From: Pelodera strongyloides
Taxonomy: Eukaryota > Nematoda > Chromadorea > Rhabditida > Rhabditidae
Assembly (NCBI GenBank): GCA_036852015.1
Contig: JAANDG010000007.1
Span: 558,001 to 622,000, forward strand
Direction of reading: 5' to 3'
Length of the DNA: 64,000 bases
Every line of letters begins with the position of its first letter. Position 1 is the first letter of the stretch. The notes beneath the pieces were generated by a model. The model was not told the DNA's origin. It saw nothing but the letters and a program-made list of their open reading frames with translations, and did not search any database. This document shows, in pieces, positions 13,198 through 24,324 of the stretch. Position numbers and translations under genes: made by a program.

Positions 13198-15454
13198 TTA
13201 TTATAAGCGTTCATCAAATAAATAAATAAAGAGAAAGCAGAATAAAAGAAAAATATTCATGAAAAACATAATGAAATTTCTACTTAGTGGGTTTTAAAAA
13301 TTGGATTTCTCGATCTTGCACTTCAACTCGTCAACTTTATACCTAATTATAAGCAAACCTAAATTCGTGTTCATTGTCTCTTTGTATTAATTTTATGATT
13401 CTTTCTATGATATGATCTAAATATAAGTGCATTGCTAACCCAATGAAATAAAAAATCCTGAATATTTCCTTGCCACAGACCATCTAACATCTCACAGCAG
13501 ACATCACGATTTTATCGAATATTGGAAACGTTTTCTGTTTACTTTTGCACATTTTTCTTTCTCTTCGGGTTGAAGTCAAATACATCAACACGTGAACCTT
13601 CATAGTAAGTAAACGGAGGAAACCATTTGGCGACGGTTCCCTGATTTTTTTCGTGGGCCAAGCCTATTTGATGACCATTTGGTGAACTTGTAAATTTTCT
13701 GAGAAACTAGCCTCAACGTTAAACAAGTCAGAGCTCACTTTTCGCAATAGGTTTACTTTTATTAAACTGAGACTTGCTTATTGGGGCTAGCTCTTTTTGG
13801 TTTTTTTATTATTTTTATTTTTTAGACTTTGACGAGGAAGTATCTATTGTAATATCAAGCTGCCAAACATTCGTTTGTTTAGCTGGTTGTTTGGCGTATT
13901 TATCCGACTTTTTGTAATTTCCGCAAACAAAATGCAAATGTTTCAGTTGCTGTGTTTATTCGGTTAAACATTCCATTATATATTCTTTTTCTTGTTTACC
14001 ATTTACTCAATGGAAAGAGTTGCTGTGCGTCGAATGTACAGAGTTTTTCAACTAGAAGACGTATATCTTATGTTTCTATAGTCTATAGAGCATATCAATT
14101 AAATTCCAATTACAATTGCTATATCCTATGATAATTATAATGGCCCATTACGATTCTAATTAATTATGCTTATAAATTCTAATGATTATAGTTACGATAA
14201 TTAATACTGCTAATTAGCTTCCCACCTATCAATGATCTGCAATTTCCGCTATGACGAACTAAGTCTTTCATTGTTTCCTTATCTAATAAATGCCTATTCC
14301 GTAAGCCTGTAATGGCTCTAAATGCTCTATCAGTTGACTGTTTTTAATAACTTCACACATTTCTGACATTCCAATAGACGGTTAATCCTTATACAGGACA
14401 TTTCGAAGAATTCCCAAAATGCCATCGACTTATAGTCATAGTTTCGATTATCAGCATGTCGGAATCAAATTCTTATGACTTATTTTTACTTTAAACTTCA
14501 ACTTTACTTTTCTTTACTCGTCTAGTATTATGTTACGTATTTTTATGTTCCAGACCCCCATAATTGTTCGTTACTAATGTAGAATCGTGTTAAACCTTGC
14601 CCTCAATACTTTAATTTTATTTTATTCTCCAGTCAACATTGTCCTCTGCTCTTCCTTTTCCTGTTTACTCAATTGATAGCAAAAAATGAGCTCAAACCAA
14701 TGTTTTGATAAGCGGTCCCCTTTAATTCTTCACATTAAACTCATCATGATATTTTGAAAAAAACATCTAGTCTATAAGGAATTTTACAGTATACCGTAAG
14801 TATACCGTATTTGTACTATGCGAGGTTACTGAAAATTGTGCATCTCGTATGCTAATTAACTCGTTTCGCATTTTGAACCTTTTTGGTACCGTTATTAGTC
14901 GTATGCAAATTTTAGCACACTTCTAGATATATTCTGTTTATTTTGAATAAATTAGCACTTGTTTACAATCAATTATCAATAGCCTTTACCTATACGGTAT
15001 CCCGTTTTGATAGTGTTTCAGTATTTTGCTGCTTACGCTTACAGTATCTGTTTCCCCTCCCTGAATTGCGTTATAAGATATTGGGGAACGATCTCCCCAG
15101 GTAACTATAGGCTCTAAATATATACTATTTCCAGTTTCCCGAGCTGTTCTCTGCGTACGAAAGTAGGTCACCATGCTCTTTCGTCTTTTACTATACAAGA
15201 TACACTGTTATTACATAACACATAATACGTATTATTCCGATCGCGTTATTGATTTTTATCAACCTAGTATACATAAAGTGTTAAAAAAGTTGTCGTAATA
15301 TTCCAACGTTTTGCTATAAATCGTCTCTCTTTGTTTGTCTATGTTTTTTTTTACCAGTGACATGCTATAAATCTTTGTTTGTTTCACATTTATTTTTACG
15401 GCGATTTTACATTTTACCTTGCTGTACATACCAATACCTTTCCTAAATATCGTT

Positions 15455-15466
15455 TTTTCCAGGGAT
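15455..15466 (+). promoter_or_regulatory. Probable spliced-leader acceptor of the amidating-enzyme mRNA
   Basis: A strong acceptor (TTTTTTCCAG) ends four bases before the ATG at 15467, with no convincing upstream coding exon. In nematodes this arrangement usually marks trans-splicing, though a 5' UTR intron is possible. Similar acceptors lie just before the starts of mrpl-38, sin-3 and cox-5B. Confidence 0.5.
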
Positions 15467-18400
15467 ATGCGAGCGATTATAAAATTAACATTAAATGTAT
15501 TGCTATTATTATATTCCGTGAGTACGGCCTCGGTACCTCGGCGGACAGAAAATGTACGAAAAGTCGCTGTGCAAATGATTGGCTATTCGCCTTCTCAGGT
15601 ATGCTAATTTTCTTTATTTTATATGATAATTTTCTGTGCGTAAATTTTGTTTCTTGATATTATACGCATTTTTACACTTGTACTTTTCTTGAATAATATG
15701 CTAATTTTCTTGGTTGACGTGTGGTAAATAGGGTATGTAGCATGGTATGTTTGGATGGACAGTACCGCAAGATTTGCTCATTTTGATTATGGAATGCGGT
15801 TTCACCGTAGTGTTTGAGGAATTACTTTTCAATTAATTTTCTTTATGGAAGAGTTTGTGTTGGTAGGAGTCGGTTTTTGAAACGTATGTTGAATAACTGC
15901 ATTCCCATATATTGCAAGCAAATGAAAAGTGCAGTATCGCTTCTTTCATGCACTGCATTGTGATACGTAACAGCGTCCCGCACACATTTCAAAAACCCCG
16001 GCAATTTACGGCTTTACTATTCTTTAGGTCGACGACTATGTGGCTGTGCAGGTTAAGGCCCAGTCCGGTTATATCGGTATGTCTTTTACTTTCTTATTAT
16101 GACTTATGACCTTCATTCTTTCTTTGAATTACCCTTGCGGAACATTTCTTTCTACGTCTTTTGCGCACAGATTGGCACACATATGTGCGTGTAATTGTCA
16201 AATATACGCTTCACAAACCGCGTGACATACCGCTTTAATTATTCTAATTTCTTCAGTTGGTTTCGAGCCGATGGCTAATGCCGACCGAGTCCACCACATG
16301 ATCTTATATGGTTGTGAGGAGCCCGCAAGCGGATCCGAGGTGTGGAAGGGACAGCAAACTTGTTCAGGAGCATCACATATACTGTACGCTTGGGCAAGGA
16401 ATGGTGAGTGGTTAGGGTATATTTTGAGGGTTACTGTACTTTATTGGGGTACGGTATTTAATTTTAATGCAGACTACGGTATCCTATCACGTATACATAC
16501 TGTATGCGTGGGCAAGGAATGGTGAGTGGTTGATTACGGTAATCTATAAAGACTACGGTATTTTATTACTTCAAGACATCTCGGGTTACGGTAATATAAA
16601 AGTAATAAATAAAATTAATCATGATTTTTAATTAAAATGATATATTATATTAAATGGGGATGAAGTATTCGCTTGCAGTTTTTCACCAGCTTACTTTCAC
16701 ATCACTACATATGTCATTTCTGATCCAATTGAAGTATCATATTACCACTTTTATGATAAAGATTTGTTGAAACATGAAGATAATGGGGTTTCCAGGTATC
16801 CCCAAAAATGTTCGTGTTTCTGTAAATACTACCGTATAACAGTATTATTGCACGAAACCTGCATATTTTATATGATGAATTAAAAAAATCTTGTGTTGTT
16901 CCAAAATACGGTAAATTTTACTTGGAAACCCCACAACTAAATAGTATGTAGAGTACTCAGTATCTAGTAAGTACTTGTCGTACAGCGTAAAAGGGACCTT
17001 TAGCCACCTATGAAATAAGTAATATCACAGAAACATATTTGATTTGTATTTGATTAAATATTTTCATTTCTCTCAATTTCAGCCCCAAATCTCAACCTTC
17101 CTTCCAATGTTGCCTTCGGAGTGGGGCACGAGGAGGATAACATTAAATATTTTGTGCTTCAGGTGAAACTTTAATTTAATATATTATTGTTTGCTTATTA
17201 GTTTGTTTGTTTGTTGGTATGGGAGACTCATATTGGTTCAGTAACTGCCTCTACATTACAAGTGGCTTTTCGCCCGACTGCTGGCCACAATATCATGAGA
17301 ACGATTATTTTTATAATTAAGGAATAATACATGTGATCAATAAACTATATTATTAGGTCCACTATGCCCAACCATTCGCCGGCAACGTTTTGGACTTTTC
17401 TGGCGTTGTTCTCCACATGGTGGATGAAGCACCAAGGTAAATTATGATGAAGCTAACAGCTAAGGCTCCTTCTAGCTAGCTCGGAGAAGTTATTGCTCTT
17501 AGTCGCTTATTTACCAAAGATTGCAATTGAGAACCTTTTCCCTTCACAGCGAAGTTATTACTAATGCACTCTCTAATGAGAAGTTTCGGTCTGCCCAGTG
17601 CAGGAGTCGAACCGTCACCCGCTGCTCGAGAATTGAGCCTCATACCACTGCGCCACCTGTTCAAAGTAGGTAGGTAACAATATGAGGATGTTGAATAATA
17701 AGTTTTCCTTTAGATACTTGGCTGCCGTTCTGCTCTTCGTCTCCGGAACTCCTATTCCTCCACATATGAACCAATTCCAGTCAAATATGTCTTGTGTGTA
17801 CCGTAGTGAGACAGAGATACACCCATTCGCATTCCGGTAATGATTATTATTTTCAGATTTTGTTCCTCGGAATACGTTGTTTTCTTTTCTTATGTCGCTG
17901 TTTAGAATCTAGTGCTCCGTAGATTATAATGTATGCTCAATGTATTACGTTTGTTATTGAGGTTATATAATAGTGATTACATTATTGCTAAAGGTTTGGG
18001 CGAATTACTGCATAGCACGCACTGTATGTATACTGTATAATGTATACTGTATAGCAAGTCTGAGTAAGGTTAATCACAAATATTAGCGTTAATTTTTTCT
18101 GGTCTCCATATCAAACATTAGCTTTATGTAATGTTTAGTTGACTTATTTAGTACGCATACTCATGCAATGGGACGAGTGGTTTCTGCGTTTTATCGACGA
18201 AATAATCAGTGGACGAAAATTGGAAAGAGAAATCCACAATGGCCACAGGTATTATTTTGTGCACTTCCTTATTGCATCAATTTTCGCGAGCGAAAGTGAG
18301 GGGGAGAAAGCGAAAGGGAATTACGTCACCCAGTGCAATATCACAAACCGTGTGCCATACCACTTTATGACTTCACTCTTTCAGTTGTTCGAATCAATAC

Positions 18401-21400
18401 CAGACAAGAGTTTGGTAATTAAACAGGGAGATCTAATGGCGGCTTCGTGTCGATTCGACTCACATGATAAGAACATGACCACAAATATGGGGTGAGTTAC
18501 GGTACATTTATGGGAACTCCCCCCCCCCTCCCTTTGAGTGTTATGTCATGGGGTTTTTCTGACAATCACAATAGTTAAATCATGCATACACAATCAATTT
18601 TAATCATAATCATAATCATTATCCTTATCATGCACATTATTTTGTTAGTTTCTCTTTATACATAAAAAATATCTATTTAGACATATGGGCAGCAATGAGA
18701 TGTGCAACTTCTACATGATGTTTTACTGGGACGCCAAGAGTAAAGATCCCTTCCCGTATGGAGCCGTTTGTCCATCTAATGAAGACAGGTTTATTTTTAT
18801 ACTTATCTCAGTTTTGTTTGGTTTACTTTATTTCTTGCTTTGATTTGTTTGTTTATTAGTCAAATTGTTGTGCTTAAATTGGAATGTACAGCTCTCGCTT
18901 GTCTATGCTGCTTCCGAAGCATGTTTTTTGTTAACTCAGACGAGTTACAGCGGACTGTCAACTGTCAACCACATTCCACAGTACATCTCCCCATAATGCT
19001 CTACATGGCCTTTCACGGAGCATTATGTGGTGTTTGTTTTTCCTACGTTCCGCCAAGTTTGCCACTATTTATTGTTATAATTTTTTATAGTCACTCCTTC
19101 GACTCGTACCCACAAGATGGGTTTTCATTGCTTACGCCACGACCCGACCTGGAGCACCACGCTCATCAAAGTTCGGTATGTTCCTTATTCTATTTTGCAT
19201 CAATATTTAATATTCTACTTTTTTCGTTACTTTGAAGACGGTAAGTGAAAGTACTGCCTAAAATATGGGATTTAACATCGTTAAATCCTTCCTAGATTAA
19301 CCGAGCATGCGATGTCGTACTGCATACTGCATCTTACTGCATGTTTTTTCCTTGTGTACCGTATTCTGCATTATGGAGTAGTACCGTATCTATCCAACCC
19401 AACAAGTAATATCGTATACCATAGTAGTACTGTGTGTTGCAGTAATACCAAGCATTACACCTTAATGTGACTTTTGGCATACTGTAACATCTAGTACTAC
19501 TGTAACCTGTAACATATGGTACTACTGTAACATATGGTACTGTTGCAGACACCATTTGGAATAACAGAGGAGGGCGCATTCACTAATATCGGTGATGTTC
19601 CCTTGGGACAAATTTCTGGAATAGCTTTTGACAACAACGGTCAATTGTTCATTTTCCACAGAGGATCGAGAGTGTGGGATGGAAGGTTAGCTAACAAATT
19701 TGTTTACGTATTTATTAATTAAAGATATTTATACGCGGTTAAGTTAGTGAGTTCTGTGGCCGTATACACGAACAGCGGGAGCCTACCAGGTTGGGAGAAT
19801 TTGTCTCTGCTTATCTCTGATTCGTTCATACGGCCACTGCACGCATTTTTATTTATTTATTTATTTATTTTATTGTTAGTGTGTAGCTGGAGAGCTCAGA
19901 GAACTTCAAACCGTGAAATCTTCTTACATGCAGTATCTTGTTTCAGCATACTATAACGATTGTACATAGAACCGCCAACCATCTTATTATATAAAGGAGA
20001 AGAGTTTACTTTTTTTGTTTGTGTGAACATAACGAAATCCTTTCATAAAGAACATTTTCTATTCACAATCGAAAGAGAACATACAAAATCTTTGCCGCTG
20101 GCGGGATTCGAACCCACAGCAGCACACAATCTCTCGATTCACAGTCCAACGCACTACCTGTTGAGCTATGCTAGCTTATGTGTGGAGGATATTATAGGAG
20201 AAGAGAAGTGCGATAGCAAATTTGCATGATTTGCAAAAACGCTGAAGTCCAGAACCAAATTATACGTTTCCACATAAACGTAAATGAAAGTCCTTTTTAT
20301 CTTTGTAGAAATTCCTTTTTTTTTTGAACAGTGTGTAACAATCGGCCGAAGGCCGATTCCTCCAGTCGGAGAAGAGCCCGTAGGGCTCTTCGAACGGCTG
20401 GTATTAATTATTCGTAATCATTGATATTCATTATTCAGTGCTTTCGACTACGGTAATCGCCTAAATGACCGTACCCCGATTCATGAGCCTGCTGTCGTCG
20501 TTGCCAAGTTTGATGGCAAAACAGCCCAGCTCGTTGCTAAATACGGAGAAGAGGAGTAAGTTCCTGTACTCTGTACTTCTTCTTATCATTTGTGAAAACA
20601 TTAGGTGAAAGATAATTAGGCAATTAAGTAATTTTGAATATGCTGTTCAATTTTATTTAAACAAGTATTTTTTTCTCGATGTCTCATGAGTACTTGTGGT
20701 AAAACTGGCAAATGATATTAATAAAGTGAATGTTTGAATGTTTCTATTCAATTTTATATCTGACAAAAAGATTTACAATTAATTCTTCTTTTTTCAGCTT
20801 CTACATGCCACACGGTATATACATTGATGTCGAGGGCGATGTCTATACGACAGACGTTGGATCACATACTGTAGCCAAGTGGAAGGTTTCCGGAGGTTAG
20901 TATAATTTAGCCTCTAGTGGCTCAGTTGGTAGAGCCCTGACTTGGTACTATATATATTGAGGGATCGGTTCCGGCCATGGCGACGCCAACAAGTATCAAT
21001 ATTAAGCTGTAACCCAATAATTGGGCAACTGAACCATTGACCTATGTTTACTGTGTATTTTCAGGGAAATTGGTGAAAGTATGGGAATTTGGTGAGAAAT
21101 TTGTGCCTGGAAGTGATCACGCACATCTTTGCAAGCCGACTGGAGTTACACGATCCGGAGACAGGTAGGAGATTCGCATCTCTTTTATGTTCACTTTATG
21201 ATTAACTTACAACTAGAGAGTTGGTACTCCCTACGAAAGAAAGAGCAAGACACAAAGAACGCTCAAAGTGATGGCGTCATATTTAATTCCTTATTTATTC
21301 TTCATATGGATCCTCCATCCTATGAGGATAAGGAGCGCATATTGCATATGTTGAAATTACTACTTACCTCTCTCATGTGTAATTTCGAAATTGTGACACT

Positions 21401-24324
21401 CCGGTACTGTAGTCACTGTATTGTGAGTAATTTCATAATTATATATTTATACATTTCCAGGATTTTCGTCACCGACGGCTATTGCAATGCGAGAGTTGTG
21501 GAACTGACTATTGATGGAAAGTTTAAGGTGAGCTTATATTTGGCGTGTTTCGTCAGTTGGCGACTTCCAACTTTAAAGGTAGCTTCATCATCTTTTTATT
21601 GTTTCAGATAATAGCACTATCTTAAAGGGTTAAATCAAATTATCAATCACTGCAGAAGAAGCTTCCTTTATTGTTCGGAAGCCAAAATCTAAACAATGTT
21701 AGCCAAGTTACAAACTACACTCGGCATGTCATTATTCGCTGGCTATTTTTAATTGCCAGTGTATTAGTTTAATTTTGCTTCCGATCAACTAGCTTCAATA
21801 AAGGTTCTGGATTGAGAGAATTGAGAGATTTGATTAAAGAGGGTTGAGTTCGAGAGACAAGAGTATGAGAGATGAACAGATTGAGAGAGAAAGAGACGGC
21901 GAGAGACGGCGAAATAGAGAGATTCATGGGCACACACTGAGGCAGAGAGAGCGAGAGTACTGAATTCCCTCCATTTTCAGTCCCAATTTGGTTCTCCGGG
22001 CTCTGGACCGGCTCAATTTGCCCTTCCTCATGATGTCGTCCTCTCTGGAAGGAACACATTGATTGTGGCGGATCGGACTAATGGACGTGTGCAGGTTAGG
22101 GAATTATAAAATATAATAATCACGGCCCAGCAAACCTCTTCGCCAGGGGAACGCAATAATGATGGAAGGCTCGGTGGTGCGCCAGAAGTGCGCCATATGT
22201 GCGTGAACAAATGTTTCCAGCTTCGCGGTTTTCGGGCCAGCTGAAGGTTGTGCTCTGTCCTCTATCCTCAGAAGTAAAGACACCATTGCTGCTCCACTCT
22301 CACTCTTTTATTCAGGAACTCACTAAAGAAGGTTCCCTTCTAAGCGACACGCAGTCATCCAACCTCTTTGGAAATATTTATTCATCCGACACGTTTGAGG
22401 ATTCTCTCTTCATGATTCCTGGCGAGGTTCGTTTTTTTTTTTTTGAAAATATTTCTTTGTTTCACCAGATTATTTAACTGATAACTGATTTAATTGTGTA
22501 GGTGAGGATCTCAGATGAAATAAAAGGAAATCTCTCTCATGTTCCCTCAGTGATAGGTTATCAATTCATGATTCAATTAACCTCAAATTTAAGTTAATTA
22601 TACTAAAATGGTATCTATTATACAGTATAATCTCTTGTTCATCTTTTAGAAGACAATGCAGCGGTTCGGCACCGAGATGCCTATCCAAGCCTATGTTTCA
22701 CGCTTGGGAACAGGGTTGATTGAATATGCATTTGCGCCGATATCTAAGGAATTCTCGAGACCACATGTAATTAGGTAATTATTAAATTGTATAATAAGGT
22801 GTAGATTCGCACACGAGGTTATGGTAATTAAAATTGAATGATTATGTATAGGTTGTAGATTGAGGTATCGCATAATAGAAATGACTCAAGAGAGACACTC
22901 TAACGCAGCCGTTTTTTATTTCTCACGGGGATAATTTATATTTATAGTTGGTAAGGTCGGGGTGTATTAGGCTTTTACGCTTGTGGTAGGAGTTATTTTT
23001 TTTTCCAGCTCATGAACGTCTTACTGTAAGTTATTGAAGATCAATGTTTAACCGTCTTGGAATATATGCCATACGTTGGTCAGGTGTAGTAATTGCTGCA
23101 CCTTTGTGGAAATGTACAGTAGCAAGTGCTTTGAGTTGAATAACTTTGTCTTTTCCAGAGTTTGTCCCACTGGTGACCATATTTTTGTTGGTGATATCAG
23201 CGAAGGACGAGCCACTTTGTGGAAATTTAAGGTCAGTTCCTGGAGATGCTGGGTCTCTTTTGTGAGTAGGACTGTAGAACGACTATAAACAAGAAATTAG
23301 AAAGTAAAGGGAACAGGCTACCACAATTGAGCAATTGCAACTTGCACTTGGCCGATGACCAAGGAAGCCGATCACCTGTGATTTCTAACTTTCAGACTCT
23401 GAGTTCTGAGTTTATAACATTTCTTATTTTAGATACAGCACGATTCATCGACTGTCGAACATAAAATGACCTCTAGTGGGCTTTACTCCCAAGCTGCGGA
23501 CACGGCATATAAAACGGTAAGGTTTTTTTTGAGATAAGCATTATTTGTGTATATGACAGCTCATAGACTCATAGCGCAACCTACTTATTGTGTGTTCCAG
23601 GTGTAGATTATTTTAAATCGGTATAGCACATTGTTTTTAAATATAAACTGAACAACTGCATTTCCATATATTGGATGCAAAGTTATGCGTTCCTCTCGGG
23701 ACTTCCGGTACAGCAGGACAAAATTTGCATATAATTGTTTGTGAACGTAGTTGCTCAGCCAACCGTTTCAAAACCACGTATCATACCGCTTTACTGCTTA
23801 TTATTGGTAGATAATCCTCACTAATCTATAGATCACGTCAGCGTCGTCATCTCCAACGGCCTCTATCGTGCTGTTCCTGGGCATCGCGGCTACGATAGCC
23901 GGTTGTCTGTTTTATAGAAAAAAGAAGCGATCTCCTGCAAACCTATTCGATAGAACGGTAATTATATTCGACGAAATTTCAAAATCTTGACTAATTGCTT
24001 GACGTTAGATTGACAATTAGTTGATGTCATTCATACGGTGACATTGCAGTACTTTGTGTCCTATCCGCATCCATAATCAGTGAAAGAAGGTGTAGAAATT
24101 TCCTTCTAGGAATCTAACAGCCACTTTGTAAAGTATAGTTTTCTGTATCCATATGCGGAAGCGGTGAAATTGATAGTTGGCCAAGATTGTGACACTTCAT
24201 ATTAATTGTTTTGCTTCACTCCGTTGCAAGCGCATCGTTCTTAATCGTCTAATCATTTAAGGGCTTCAAACCACTCAGTCAAGAGGATACGAAGGCGTTC
24301 TTCGACGACAGTGACTCGGACTAA
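15467..24324 (+). CDS. pamn-1: Peptidylglycine alpha-amidating monooxygenase (bifunctional PHM-PAL, membrane-anchored)
   Basis: Converts glycine-extended propeptides to C-terminal amides in the secretory pathway: PHM hydroxylates the glycine and PAL cleaves it. Exons: 15467-15598, 16028-16076, 16257-16403, 17083-17162, 17357-17436, 17714-17836, 18152-18248, 18385-18491, 18681-18788, 18940-19029, 19091-19175, 19549-19685, 20439-20555, 20798-20895, 21065-21164, 21461-21527, 21981-22094, 22316-22426, 22650-22774, 23159-23231, 23433-23516, 23832-23957, 24262-24324. Phases all agree, giving 770 aa. A signal peptide (about residues 1-22) precedes PHM with its copper ligands: VHHM (His73/74), VHY (His138), THTH (His206/208) and EMC (Met279). 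PAL starts near residue 367, with HRGSRVW, MPHG, TDVGSH, CKPTGV and TDGYCN. A transmembrane helix (about 719-735) is followed by RKKK and an acidic tail. The linker exons 18940-19029 and 19091-19175 are less certain. The symbol follows the C. elegans bifunctional gene. Confidence 0.93.
15868..16003. mobile_element. MITE of the CGGTTTTTGAAACG family in PAM intron 1
   Basis: Starts CGGTTTTTGAAACGTATG and ends with the complement-like TTTCAAAAACCCCGG. An ACTGCATTCCCATAT phrase follows the left end, as in other copies. Related copies lie near 23615-23793, 24994-25137, 30088-30226, 40162-40314, 42010-42189, 45060-45181, 59628-59783 and 60236-60436, with partial copies near 29378 and 61690. Confidence 0.6.
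16485..16530 (+). repeat. pamn-1: Duplicated 3' end of PAM exon 3 inside the next intron
   Basis: About 40 bp here closely matches the end of exon 3 plus its donor and first intron bases (about 16373-16420): ACATACTGTATGCGTGGGCA, then AGGAATGGTGAGTGGTT. The copy keeps a usable GTGAGT donor. Exon 3 stays open to this second donor, which would insert 122 bases and shift the frame. Confidence 0.7.
16794..16933. mobile_element. 140-bp MITE, TGGGGTTTCC termini
   Basis: Ends are TGGGGTTTCCAGGTAT and ACTTGGAAACCCCA as inverted repeats. The flanks TAA and CAA look like an eroded 3-bp target duplication. Related elements are at 33655-33792 and 54953-55236. Inside PAM intron 3. Confidence 0.65.
17560..17665 (-). 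repeat. tRNA-like SINE fragment in PAM intron 5
   Basis: On the minus strand an A-box-like TGGCGCAGTGGTATGAGG is followed by a B-box GGTTCGACTCC about 30 bases later, the layout of a pol III internal promoter. The sequence continues as non-tRNA sequence past about 17560, so a tRNA-derived SINE is more likely than a working tRNA. It lies antisense in the intron between exons 17357-17436 and 17714-17836. Confidence 0.55.
19756..19837. mobile_element. Short MITE, GTGGCCGTATxCACGAAC termini
   Basis: An 82-bp unit runs from GTGGCCGTATACACGAAC to GTTCATACGGCCAC and shares an internal GGTTGGGAG phrase with relatives at 28372-28492 and 48889-49013. Looser relatives occur near 27180-27300 and 46390-46505. 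It lies in PAM intron 12. Confidence 0.6.
19982..20401 (+). mobile_element. Non-autonomous Helitron (420 bp) carrying a tRNA-like module
   Basis: The 5' end is TCTTATTATATAAAGGAG, preceded by A. The 3' end is CTGG (20398-20401), followed by T, matching the Helitron rule of insertion between A and T with TC...CTRR ends. Near the 3' end are two stem-loops: ATCGGCC/GGCCGAT and AAGAGCCC/GGGCTCTT, the latter 6 bases before CTGG. A tRNA-like segment lies antisense at about 20090-20180, with TAGCTCAACAGGTAGTGCG and GGTTCGAATCC on the minus strand. A second copy with the same ends lies at 42953-43358. It encodes no Rep/helicase, so it must be mobilised in trans. Inside PAM intron 12. Confidence 0.8.
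20905..20985 (+). repeat. tRNA-like sequence in PAM intron 14
   Basis: An A-box-like TGGCTCAGTTGGTAGAGC and a B-box-like GGATCGGTTCCGG occur with tRNA-like spacing. The B-box deviates from GGTTCGANTCC and an ATATATAT run occupies the anticodon/variable region, so a functional tRNA is unlikely. A tRNA-derived SINE head is the best reading. Confidence 0.5.
21810..21960. repeat. GAGA-rich imperfect microsatellite
   Basis: Imperfect GAGAGA and GAGATTGAGAG repeats in PAM intron 16, just before exon 21981-22094. Purine-rich on the plus strand. No coding sense. Confidence 0.6.
23615..23793. mobile_element. Decayed CGGTTTTTGAAACG-family MITE in a PAM intron
   Basis: The left part has AACAACTGCATTTCCATAT, the diagnostic phrase next to the family terminus. 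The right end reads CCGTTTCAAAACCACG then ATACCGCTTTA. Termini are eroded, so the boundaries are approximate. It lies in the intron before exon 23832-23957. Confidence 0.5.

Larger units (their letters stand above)
9304..15454. other. Gene-free interval of about 6 kb
   Basis: No exon series or family similarity was found between the minus-strand gene and the amidating-enzyme gene. The interval holds a GC-rich repeat (10400-10555), a TTAA-flanked inverted-repeat element (12535-12974), a tandem pair with TGACGTCA palindromes (13090-13197), and a fragment of the CCATTTGGTGAC repeat family (about 13610-13700). The rest is A+T-rich. Open frames are short and lack splice logic. Confidence 0.5.
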
